From: Parachlamydiaceae bacterium
GTDB taxonomy: Bacteria; Chlamydiota; Chlamydiia; Chlamydiales; Parachlamydiaceae
Assembly: GCA_030679615.1 (NCBI GenBank)
Contig: JAUXSJ010000253.1
Coordinates: 1 to 6,162 of the forward strand
Direction of reading: 5' to 3'
DNA length: 6,162 bases
The position numbers and the translations under genes were made by a program. Below, one piece after another: positions 1 through 5,777 of the stretch. A model generated the notes under the pieces. The model had not been told where the DNA came from. It made no database searches and saw nothing but the letters and a program-made list of their open reading frames with translations. How positions within the stretch are numbered: the first letter of the stretch is position 1; the number at the start of each line of letters is the position of its first letter.

Positions 1-47
1 TTAAAAAACACTTATAAAATTAAGAGAACCTTTGCATCTTTGTTCTA

Positions 48-133
48 GAGTCCGTAGGACGACTCCCATTACAGCCCACAGTGACGAAGGAACTGTGGGA
101 ATACGAAAAAAAAGACATAGAGCTCGTAAGAGC
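48..133. other. Cluster of three short hairpins, possible structured RNA or element end
   Basis: Three inverted repeats follow each other closely. The first is GTCC (50-53) with GGAC (57-60), nested in a competing GAGTC (48-52) / GACTC (61-65) pair. The second is a perfect 8-bp stem CCCACAGT (75-82) / ACTGTGGG (92-99) with a 9-base loop. The third is GCTC (122-125) / GAGC (130-133) closed by GTAA, which is a GNRA-type tetraloop on the plus strand. The run does not match the RNase P RNA, tmRNA, SRP RNA, 5S rRNA or tRNA signatures that I can recall. The pairings are visible; any RNA or transposon-end role is a guess. Confidence 0.25.
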
Positions 134-280
134 GATTCAAAAGCTATTCAGAATCAATTGTATACGAATCGATAATTACAAAATCATTAAATGTAAAGTA
201 TTTTTTGTCCTGATGCGTATGCCTGCCTATCTTGTTTTTTTATTGTTAGCATAAATTAGGTTGATGCCTATGTCGAAACG

Positions 281-301
281 GCCTGGTTATTTGGTCCAGG
301 C
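281..301. terminator. Terminator-like hairpin downstream of the first hydrolase gene
   Basis: A perfect 6-bp GC-rich stem GCCTGG (281-286) / CCAGGC (296-301) encloses a 9-base loop. On the plus strand it is followed directly by TTTT (302-305). On the minus strand it is followed by CGTTT. It lies 26 bases beyond the stop codon of the minus-strand gene at 327-1379, so it can end that transcript. The better U-tract faces the plus strand, so it may also stop transcription arriving from the left. It is short, hence moderate confidence. Confidence 0.45.
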
Positions 302-326
302 TTTTAGACTCATTGCATAAGAAGTA

Positions 327-1379
327 TCATTCAGCTAAAAATTGAGTAATTTCTTGGTTCAGCTGATCTTCAATATGAATTGGCAGTTTACCATTATGAG
401 GCATAACAAACGCTTCCAAATATTTTTTTTCTTTCAAATCATGTATTTTGTGTAAATGATATGCTAATGATGCTGAATCTGGTATGACACCATCTGTTCC
501 GCCGCCATAATGTTGAATAATAATATGAGGAATATTCAAGTTGCTCAATTTTTTTGCCGCTTGAACATTATCTAGCTCCATATTTGCATGCAGTAGTGCA
601 AAATTAATCACATTTAAAAAAGGCTGTTGATTAGGTAAAGCCGGAAGATTGTTACACAATTCCGATAATTTACTATATGTACGATCTGAGATATATAAAT
701 ATTTAATGCTATCCATAAAATCATGCAACATGATTGCTTCACTTATTAATCCACCACCAAGACAATATCCTCTCATAATAATATGAGTAGCCTTTGTTTT
801 TTTTTCTAAAAATTGTAAGCCAGCTTCGTAACCACTTCCCATTCGATAACGAGTTGGCCAATTTTTATTTTTTTCAATAAAAGGTCCTTTTATCAATAAG
901 GTATTACAACCCATCATATGATTGCGTTTAGTAGCCAAATTTAAAATATAATTAATATCTATACCATTTCCGGATGCATCGATACACCATTTTTGCGAAT
1001 GGATCGTGTCAGGATGGGTAACGATTACAGCTTGATAAGGCAATGTTGAAAAAGGAAAACTATCCTTTAATCTAATTGAAATTTCTTTAACCGTATACCC
1101 AGCAGATTCTAAACCGGTCTTATTAATGGCATTTACTGACGAATCAAACTTTTCATTCATGAAAACAGGAAAGATGTTTTTAGCAACCATCTCTACTGCA
1201 TTTGGGTATTTATCAAGTAACATTTTTTCTTGTTCTTGTGCATTTTCTTGTATTTCAAGGGTGTTATTTTTCTTTTCAACAGTAAATTCATTTTGATCTA
1301 ACCAATCCGATCCATAAAGAGATGTGCAAAATAAAAATAAAAATAATTGAAAATGGACAAATTTTTTATGTTTAGACAT
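327..1379 (-). CDS. Exported alpha/beta-hydrolase-like protein with Cys nucleophile (paralog 1)
   Basis: This gene encodes 350 residues. The N-terminus has Lys/His residues followed by a hydrophobic run (about 8-22) and a plausible signal-peptidase site after Gly23, so export is likely. The rest reads as an alpha/beta-hydrolase fold. There is an oxyanion-type SGNG loop at 136-139, a conserved WPTRYRMGSG block at 174-183, a nucleophile elbow GYCLGG at 204-209 with Cys206, an SDRTYSKL strand end at 231-238, an acid loop GGGTDG with Asp296, and a terminal PHNG with His328. The Cys elbow has the form seen in dienelactone hydrolases, but overall similarity to those enzymes is not obvious. The GNG loop and SDRT-type motif recall the chlamydial CHLPS/DUF818 hydrolase-like family; this link is inferred. 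The start is supported by AAGGAA at 1388-1393, 8 bases upstream. It is a clear tandem paralog of the gene at 1501-2538, closest in the C-terminal two thirds and differing mainly in a probable cap segment (about 239-268). The substrate is unknown. Confidence 0.75.
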   Translation of the reverse strand: MSKHKKFVHFQLFLFLFCTSLYGSDWLDQNEFTVEKKNNTLEIQENAQEQEKMLLDKYPNAVEMVAKNIFPVFMNEKFDSSVNAINKTGLESAGYTVKEISIRLKDSFPFSTLPYQAVIVTHPDTIHSQKWCIDASGNGIDINYILNLATKRNHMMGCNTLLIKGPFIEKNKNWPTRYRMGSGYEAGLQFLEKKTKATHIIMRGYCLGGGLISEAIMLHDFMDSIKYLYISDRTYSKLSELCNNLPALPNQQPFLNVINFALLHANMELDNVQAAKKLSNLNIPHIIIQHYGGGTDGVIPDSASLAYHLHKIHDLKEKKYLEAFVMPHNGKLPIHIEDQLNQEITQFLAE

Positions 1380-1403
1380 TAAATTAGTTCCTTAAATTTT
1401 ATT

Positions 1404-1434
1404 ATTATAAATTAAAAAATAATCATTCGTTCAA
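1404..1434 (-). promoter_or_regulatory. Possible promoter for paralog 1
   Basis: On the minus strand a perfect TATAAT (1404-1409) lies 24 bases upstream of the start codon. A weak TTGAAC -35 candidate (1429-1434) is separated from it by 19 bases, longer than ideal. The surroundings are very AT-rich, so a chance TATAAT is plausible. In its favour, it sits just downstream of the 1441-1480 hairpin, where an independent transcript would have to start. Confidence 0.3.
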
Positions 1435-1440
1435 ATATAA

Positions 1441-1480
1441 TTCATCACTTAGTTTTTAAATTCAAAAACTAAGTGATGAA
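1441..1480 (-). terminator. Perfect 17-bp hairpin between the paralogs, probable terminator
   Basis: TTCATCACTTAGTTTTT (1441-1457) is perfectly complementary to 1464-1480, with a 6-base loop (1458-1463). It lies 20 bases past the stop of the minus-strand gene at 1501-2538. In that direction the stem is followed by TTATATTT, a mediocre U-rich tail. The stem is AT-rich but long and has no mismatch. It probably ends the upstream paralog transcript and uncouples the two genes. A processing site or a protein operator is an alternative. Confidence 0.6.
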
Positions 1481-1500
1481 AAGTTATTAAATGATTTTAT

Positions 1501-2538
1501 TTATTGAGTTAAAAATTGAGTAATTTCTTGCTTTAGCAAATCATCAATTTTTGGTGGTAATGCACCATTATGAGGAATGTCTGAAGATTCTATAAATATT
1601 TTATTTTTTAAATTAGGTAATTGATGTAGGTGAAATCCTAATGAAGCTACATCTGGAATGACTCCATCAGTACCACCACCATTATGCTGAATAATGATGT
1701 GAGGAATATTTAAGGCACTTAGTTTTTTTGCTGAAGCAACATTGTCCAATTCTGTTCCTGAAGCTTGGAATAATTTGGCAGCAACTTTCCCGGTAGTTGA
1801 TCCTGCAATTTGAGTCCCTATGCTTTTCACAACATCGGTTAATTTATTAAAGGTTCGATCTGAAATGAATAAATAATGAGTAGAGTCTAAAAATTGATGT
1901 TGAATGACTGCTTCGCCCATCATTCCACCACCTAAAGAAAGACCTCGCATAATAATGTGGGAAGCTTTTGCTTCTTGTTCTAAAAATTGAATCCCTGCTT
2001 CAAAACCAGAACCCATGCGATAACGTGTTGGCCATGGCTCACTTTTACCCACTGATGGACCATTCACCAATAATGTGTTACAACCATTACTGTAATTGCG
2101 AAAAGAAGCTGTAATTAATCCATCGTTAATGCTCATGCCATTACCAAATGCATCAATGCACCATTGCTCTTTATCCATAGTGTCAGGATGAGTGACAATT
2201 ACGGCTTGGTAAGATAATAGACTTGATGGAAGAGTTCCAGGTGTAAGTAATGAAATTTCTTTTACGATGAATCCTTTAGATTCTAAATAGGATTTGGCAG
2301 AAAGATTGATTTCTGGTGTCGCTGAATGGATTGCGGGATAGACAATCTGCCCTGAAATAACATTTGCTGGTGAGCGAATTGCGTTAAGAATGTTTTTGGC
2401 TATTCCAGGAGTATTAGCTGGCTCTTCAGCTACAAATTCATTAATTTCTAACCAATTTGGTGTTCCGTGAACAGAGAATATTGTTAGAGAAAATAATGTA
2501 ATTAATAAATAGTGTTTTAATTTAATTTTTAAATCCAT
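1501..2538 (-). CDS. Exported alpha/beta-hydrolase-like protein with Ser nucleophile (paralog 2)
   Basis: This gene encodes 345 residues. A Lys-rich start and hydrophobic segment (about 9-23) with a likely cleavage site after Gly25 indicate Sec-type export. Hydrolase landmarks occur in the expected order: FGNG oxyanion-type loop (131-134), GPSVGKSEPWPTRYRMGSG (160-178), nucleophile elbow GLSLGG with Ser201 (199-204), SDRTFNKL (226-233), GGGTDG with Asp291, and PHNG with His323. This gives a complete Ser-Asp-His triad, so it is probably an active serine hydrolase (esterase, lipase or peptidase type; substrate unknown). The VNGPSVGKS strand-loop is reminiscent of the chlamydial DUF818/CHLPS group, which I could not confirm. 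The AAAGG ribosome site (2544-2548) lies 5 bases before the ATG. It is a tandem copy of the gene at 327-1379; the two share an identical stretch of about 20 bases near the 3' end (336-356 and 1510-1530), encoding QEITQFL. The region at about 234-263 differs most and may form the substrate cap. Confidence 0.78.
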   Translation of the reverse strand: MDLKIKLKHYLLITLFSLTIFSVHGTPNWLEINEFVAEEPANTPGIAKNILNAIRSPANVISGQIVYPAIHSATPEINLSAKSYLESKGFIVKEISLLTPGTLPSSLLSYQAVIVTHPDTMDKEQWCIDAFGNGMSINDGLITASFRNYSNGCNTLLVNGPSVGKSEPWPTRYRMGSGFEAGIQFLEQEAKASHIIMRGLSLGGGMMGEAVIQHQFLDSTHYLFISDRTFNKLTDVVKSIGTQIAGSTTGKVAAKLFQASGTELDNVASAKKLSALNIPHIIIQHNGGGTDGVIPDVASLGFHLHQLPNLKNKIFIESSDIPHNGALPPKIDDLLKQEITQFLTQ

Positions 2539-2576
2539 AATTGCCTTTATTTATATTTTTTAAATTACAAATATAA

Positions 2577-2605
2577 ATAATAGCAAATATTTTTAAATTA
2601 ATCAA
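2577..2605 (-). promoter_or_regulatory. Sigma-70-type promoter candidate for paralog 2
   Basis: On the minus strand, TTGATT (2600-2605) and TATTAT (2577-2582, five of six consensus bases) are separated by exactly 17 bases. TGC directly precedes the -10 box and forms an extended -10. Transcription would begin near 2570 and give a leader of about 30 bases to the ATG at 2538. Spacing and position are good, but the local AT-richness lowers certainty. Confidence 0.5.
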
Positions 2606-2651
2606 TTATTAAAATGAGTAATTAAATGGTTTTTTAATTTAAAGAATGAAC

Positions 2652-2812
2652 GAATCAAATTATCTTCTCAAATTTAACACAGAGACGGGGGGGATGGGGA
2701 GACGCAGAGAGAGAACTTTAAAATATAAGTTTAAATTTATTTTTAAAACTTTATTCTCTGAATCTCCCCATCTCTCCGTCTCTACGTTAAATTTAAGAAG
2801 ATGGTTTGATTC
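2652..2812. repeat. 161-bp near-continuous imperfect palindrome with GA-rich arms (MITE/REP-like)
   Basis: The segment reads almost the same on both strands around a central TTTAAA (2730-2735). Perfectly paired tracts, left with right, are 2652-2659/2805-2812, 2662-2668/2796-2802, 2670-2678/2786-2794, 2681-2688/2776-2783, 2694-2702/2763-2771 and 2705-2710/2755-2760. They are interrupted mostly by one- or two-base mismatches in register. The AT-rich centre also continues as a palindrome with a small indel. The left arm is strikingly purine-rich (2681-2715, G/A runs), unlike the AT-rich flanks. It lies between the clpB terminator and the promoter of paralog 2. No transposase and no obvious target-site duplication are visible. 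The 65-codon plus-strand frame covering it is a by-product of the repeat. The best reading is a non-autonomous palindromic repeat element; a bidirectional terminator function is also possible. Confidence 0.8.
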
Positions 2813-2831
2813 TTTTAACTATAAAATAGCC

Positions 2832-2857
2832 CGTGCGATTTAAAAACAAATCGCACG
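2832..2857 (-). terminator. Intrinsic terminator of clpB
   Basis: A perfect 10-bp stem CGTGCGATTT (2832-2841) / AAATCGCACG (2848-2857) has a 6-base loop. It starts 16 bases beyond the clpB stop codon at 2874. In the minus-strand direction it is followed by GGCTATTTTATAG, which supplies a short U-rich tail. ATAG/CTAT pairing outside a small internal loop extends the stem. Position and symmetry strongly suggest that it ends the clpB transcript. Confidence 0.7.
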
Positions 2858-2873
2858 ACTATTATTGTATAAA

Positions 2874-5465
2874 TTATTTTACTTGATAGATGACTTTGTT
2901 ATTCTTTAATTCCAATTTCACATTGTCATTTTGTTTGATTTTCCCTTCCAGAATTCCACTCGATAACTGATTGACAACTTCTTGTTGAATATACCTTTTT
3001 AAAGGCCTCGCTCCATAAATTGGGTCATATCCTTCTTTTGCTAAATGAGATAAGACTTCAGGAGTCCATGTAAGGTGGACATCTCGATCACTCAATCTCT
3101 TTTCTAATAAATTGAGCTGAATCACCGCAATTTTTTCCATGTCTTTTTCATGTAAAGGAAAAAACGGAAGAATATCATCTAGTCGATTTAGAAACTCCGG
3201 TCTAAAATGAGCTTGAAGATCCTCATTGATGATCAGCATTAGTTCTTCTTTAACAAGGTTATCTCGATTAACTTTCATTTTTTCTAAAAGTTTGTCCGAA
3301 CCTACATTGGACGTCATGATAAATAAAGCATTTTTACAATTAACCATTCGACCCTTACTGTCAGTAATGCGACCATCATCAAAAATCTGTAATAAAATAT
3401 TAAAAACATCGTGATGCGCTTTTTCAATTTCATCAAATAAAATGACAGCATAAGGACGGCGTCGGATAGCTTCTGTCAATTGACCGCCTTCTTCATAACC
3501 CACATAGCCTGGAGGAGAACCAATTAATTTTGAGACAGAGTGCTTTTCCATGTATTCAGACATATCTAAACGGATTAAAGCTTCTTCCTGATTAAATAAT
3601 TGATACGCCAAAGCTTTGGCTAATTCTGTTTTTCCAACACCTGTGGGTCCTACAAAAAGGAAAACACCCATGGGACGTCCAGGATCACTTAATCCTGATC
3701 TAGATCTTCGAATAGCTTCACTCACTGCCGTAACAGCTAAATCTTGACCAATCACTCTTTTTTCTAATTCTTTTTCTAAATGAAGAAGCCTTTCTGCTTC
3801 ACCTTCAAGCATTTTATTCACTGGAATGCCTGTCCATTTAGCGAGAATATGTGCAATCAGTTGTTCGTCAACTTCTTCTTGGAGAAGTCGATTTGGTTTT
3901 TCATCAAGCTGCTTTTGTGTCTCTTCAAGCTCTTTTTGTAATTTAGGTATGATATTATAACGCAGTTCTGCAACCCGATTATAATCTGCTTTTCGTTCGG
4001 CTTCCTCTTCTTGAAAGCGCAATTGTTCAAGTTGATTTTTCTTTTCTTTCAAGGTTTCAATAATTTTCTTTTCTTGACCCCATTGTTGTCTAAGCACACT
4101 TAATTCTTCTTTGATTTCAGCAATACGCGCTTCCAATTTAGCTGCTTCATTTTTTCCAATGGGTGTGTTTTCTCTTTTTAAGGCTTCTTGTTCGACAATC
4201 AGACCGGCTAATTCTCTTTCTTTATTATCAATAGGAAGTGGGCGACTTCCCAATTGCATACGAATTAAGCTTGCGGCTTCGTCGATTAAATCGATGGCTT
4301 TATCTGGTAATTGTCGATCTGTAATGTAGCGTGCAGAAAGAATCACAGCTGAATGAATAGCTGATTCAGTAATGTGCACGCCGTGAAAAATTTCATAGCG
4401 CTCTCTTAACCCTCTTAAGATAGCAATAGAATCTTCAATGGAGGGTTCATTGATCATTACAGGCTGAAAACGTCTTTCTAGAGCAGCATCTCTTTCAATG
4501 TATTTTTGATACTCATTTAATGTTGTCGCGCCAATACAGTGAAGAGATCCACGTGCTAAAGCAGGTTTGAGTAAGTTGGCTGCATCCATCGCTCCTTCAG
4601 TAGCTCCAGCGCCAATTAAAGTATGTACTTCATCAATAAAAAGAATGATTTTTCCTTCGCTTTTTTCAATATCTTGCAAGATCCCTTTCAAGCGATCTTC
4701 AAATTCACCTCGGTATTTAGTTCCTGCAATTAAACTCCCCATATCTAAAGCAAGGAGTTGTCTATTCTTGAGCGAATCAGGAACATCTTGTTGAACAATA
4801 CGTTGAGCCAATCCTTCAGCGATCGCAGTTTTACCTACTCCTGGCTCTCCAATGAGCATGGGGTTGTTTTTTGTTCGACGGCTCAACACCTGCATAGTAC
4901 GACGTATTTCCTCATCACGTCCAATAACGGGATCGAGTTTTCCTGAACGAGCTAGATCGGTTAAATTTTTACAGTATTTTTCAAGAGCTTGAAGATTTAA
5001 TTCTGCACCAGGAGAATCCATTTTTCGATCACCGCGAATGGATTTTATTTGTTCTTCCACTTGCTTAATTGTTAGGTTAGTTCCTGTTTTCCAAGTTGCA
5101 AAGGGGTCACTTGCATTTTTCCAATAAGCGATTAAGAAATGATCGCTGCTTGTGTAAGTATCCTTCCAAGCTTGTGCAATATTTTCCGCTTCTGAAATGC
5201 GATTTTGCAAACTACGTGAGGGGGTGGGTGTTTCGGATTGAGATCCACTAAATGTAGGTAAATGATTAAGGGCTGAAAGTGTTTCTCTTAGAAGTATTTG
5301 CGGTTGAGTGCCCAAATTTGTCAGAATGGAATTAAAATATCCTTGAGGATTTTGTAAAAAAGCCCATAGTAAATGATTTTCATGAACTTCAGGTTGATTT
5401 CTTTTTTTTGCTTCTGCAAAAGCAGCTTGTAAAGCTTCTGTTACGCTGTCGGTGAATTGATTCAT
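2874..5465 (-). CDS. clpB: ATP-dependent disaggregase ClpB (Hsp100)
   Basis: This gene encodes 863 residues from the chosen start, close to the E. coli length of 857. ClpB is a cytoplasmic hexameric AAA+ machine that pulls polypeptides out of aggregates together with DnaK/DnaJ/GrpE. Order: N-terminal Clp domain (1-145); NBD1 with Walker A GEPGVGKT (206-213), pore-loop Tyr251 in KYRGEFE, Walker B Asp278-Glu279 and an arginine pair 331-332; a long Glu/Lys-rich coiled-coil middle domain (about 405-530); NBD2 with Walker A GPTGVGKT (606-613), pore loop GSPPGYVGY (649-657), Walker B Asp678-Glu679, Arg761 in RPEFLNR and sensor-2 Arg820 in GARPLKR. The long middle domain and the lack of a recognisable ClpP-docking IGF/L loop separate it from ClpA/ClpC. 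An in-frame ATG at 5499-5501 would add 12 residues, but it falls in the -10 box. The ATG at 5463-5465 has AAGGAG (5473-5478) 7 bases upstream and gives the usual N-terminus. It looks like a single-gene unit, divergent from ispG. Confidence 0.97.
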   Translation of the reverse strand: MNQFTDSVTEALQAAFAEAKKRNQPEVHENHLLWAFLQNPQGYFNSILTNLGTQPQILLRETLSALNHLPTFSGSQSETPTPSRSLQNRISEAENIAQAWKDTYTSSDHFLIAYWKNASDPFATWKTGTNLTIKQVEEQIKSIRGDRKMDSPGAELNLQALEKYCKNLTDLARSGKLDPVIGRDEEIRRTMQVLSRRTKNNPMLIGEPGVGKTAIAEGLAQRIVQQDVPDSLKNRQLLALDMGSLIAGTKYRGEFEDRLKGILQDIEKSEGKIILFIDEVHTLIGAGATEGAMDAANLLKPALARGSLHCIGATTLNEYQKYIERDAALERRFQPVMINEPSIEDSIAILRGLRERYEIFHGVHITESAIHSAVILSARYITDRQLPDKAIDLIDEAASLIRMQLGSRPLPIDNKERELAGLIVEQEALKRENTPIGKNEAAKLEARIAEIKEELSVLRQQWGQEKKIIETLKEKKNQLEQLRFQEEEAERKADYNRVAELRYNIIPKLQKELEETQKQLDEKPNRLLQEEVDEQLIAHILAKWTGIPVNKMLEGEAERLLHLEKELEKRVIGQDLAVTAVSEAIRRSRSGLSDPGRPMGVFLFVGPTGVGKTELAKALAYQLFNQEEALIRLDMSEYMEKHSVSKLIGSPPGYVGYEEGGQLTEAIRRRPYAVILFDEIEKAHHDVFNILLQIFDDGRITDSKGRMVNCKNALFIMTSNVGSDKLLEKMKVNRDNLVKEELMLIINEDLQAHFRPEFLNRLDDILPFFPLHEKDMEKIAVIQLNLLEKRLSDRDVHLTWTPEVLSHLAKEGYDPIYGARPLKRYIQQEVVNQLSSGILEGKIKQNDNVKLELKNNKVIYQVK
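5019..5033 (-). promoter_or_regulatory. Possible internal translation start for short ClpB
   Basis: An in-frame ATG (5019-5021) is codon 149 of clpB, exactly at the junction between the N-domain and NBD1. A weak ribosome-site-like GGTGA (5029-5033) sits 7 bases upstream. E. coli clpB is known to make a short isoform lacking the N-domain from an internal start near codon 149. The placement here matches, but the site is weak and use is inferred. Confidence 0.25.
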
Positions 5466-5496
5466 GTCATTTCTCCTTGTTGTTTGCACCAATGTT

Positions 5497-5526
5497 AACA
5501 TACAAAGATTGATGTTGAGTTGTCAA
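5497..5526 (-). promoter_or_regulatory. Sigma-70-type promoter of clpB
   Basis: On the minus strand a perfect TTGACA (5521-5526) lies 18 bases from TATGTT (5497-5502, four of six matches). Transcription would start near 5490 and give a leader of about 25 bases containing AAGGAG, then the ATG at 5465. No CIRCE inverted repeat (TTAGCACTC-N9-GAGTGCTAA) is present, so HrcA control is not suggested. This promoter places the upstream ATG at 5501 outside the transcript. Confidence 0.6.
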
Positions 5527-5539
5527 TCATAGGATAAAA

Positions 5540-5571
5540 AAAACTTACACGAACATTAATTTTTAAGTTTT
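5540..5571. repeat. Small inverted repeat upstream of the clpB promoter
   Basis: AAAACTTA (5540-5547) and TAAGTTTT (5564-5571) form a perfect 8-bp inverted repeat with a 16-base spacer, 13 bases upstream of the clpB -35 box. It could be a regulator site, but in such AT-rich DNA chance is a fair explanation. Confidence 0.2.
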
Positions 5572-5712
5572 GTAAAAATAAAAATTTAATTAAACAATAA
5601 CAAGTTCTTTTAATGATATTAATTGTAACTAATTATAATTTTTTTATTTTTAGTTGTTAGTCTATTTAAAAAAATATTTATTTTGAATTGTTTAATCATA
5701 GAAAAACTTGAA

Positions 5713-5741
5713 TTGAAGATTAGAATAATACCTGTTATGCT
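5713..5741 (+). promoter_or_regulatory. Promoter candidate for ispG
   Basis: TTGAAG (5713-5718) and TATGCT (5736-5741) are separated by 17 bases, and TG at 5733-5734 makes an extended -10. The predicted start near 5748 leaves about 30 bases to the ATG at 5778. The rest of the 5527-5712 interval is AT-rich and shows no gene or clear further signal. Confidence 0.45.
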
Positions 5742-5777
5742 TTTTTCTAACAAAAAATGAACTTAGAGAGCAAAATA

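Larger units (their letters stand above)
1..326. other. Left-edge stretch without a convincing gene
   Basis: No ATG-started reading frame of useful length is present here. Plus-strand frame 3 is free of stops from 24 to the TAA at 252-254 (76 codons), and frame 2 is free of stops from 5 to 172. Frame 3 has no ATG before 213, and stops at 15-17 and 21-23 block any continuation from further left. Neither translation resembles a family I recognise. Bases 40-135 are less AT-rich than the rest and contain several short hairpins, while 136-260 are AT-rich. The segment could be a decayed gene tail, the edge of a mobile element or a structured RNA. The sequence does not decide between these. Confidence 0.4.

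Noticed and set aside
20..118. Minus-strand 32-codon frame from an ATG at 116-118
   Set aside because: It is short, covers the hairpin cluster and contains a run of T residues at its start. Several frames are open over the same bases, which is more typical of non-coding structured sequence.
48..133. RNase P RNA, tmRNA or 5S rRNA at the left edge
   Set aside because: The GAGTCCG and stem sequences at first suggested RNase P, but the conserved P4 core (GGAAAGTCCGGGC type) and other diagnostic motifs are absent.
1307..1379. Lipoprotein signal around Cys18 of paralog 1
   Set aside because: The residues before the cysteine (LFLFC) do not fit a lipobox, which needs a small residue at -1; an ordinary signal peptide cleaved after Gly23 fits better.
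2646..2843. A 65-codon ATG-started plus-strand frame
   Set aside because: It is read straight through the palindrome and into the clpB terminator. It has low-complexity composition and no ribosome site or family resemblance; its openness is a consequence of the repeat.
3226..4946. Four plus-strand frames of 62-75 codons inside clpB
   Set aside because: They lie wholly antisense to conserved ClpB coding sequence and show no independent coding or initiation signal.
5466..5501. N-terminal extension of ClpB from the ATG at 5499-5501
   Set aside because: That ATG overlaps the -10 element, lacks a ribosome site and adds residues not found in the family; the inner ATG has AAGGAG at proper spacing.
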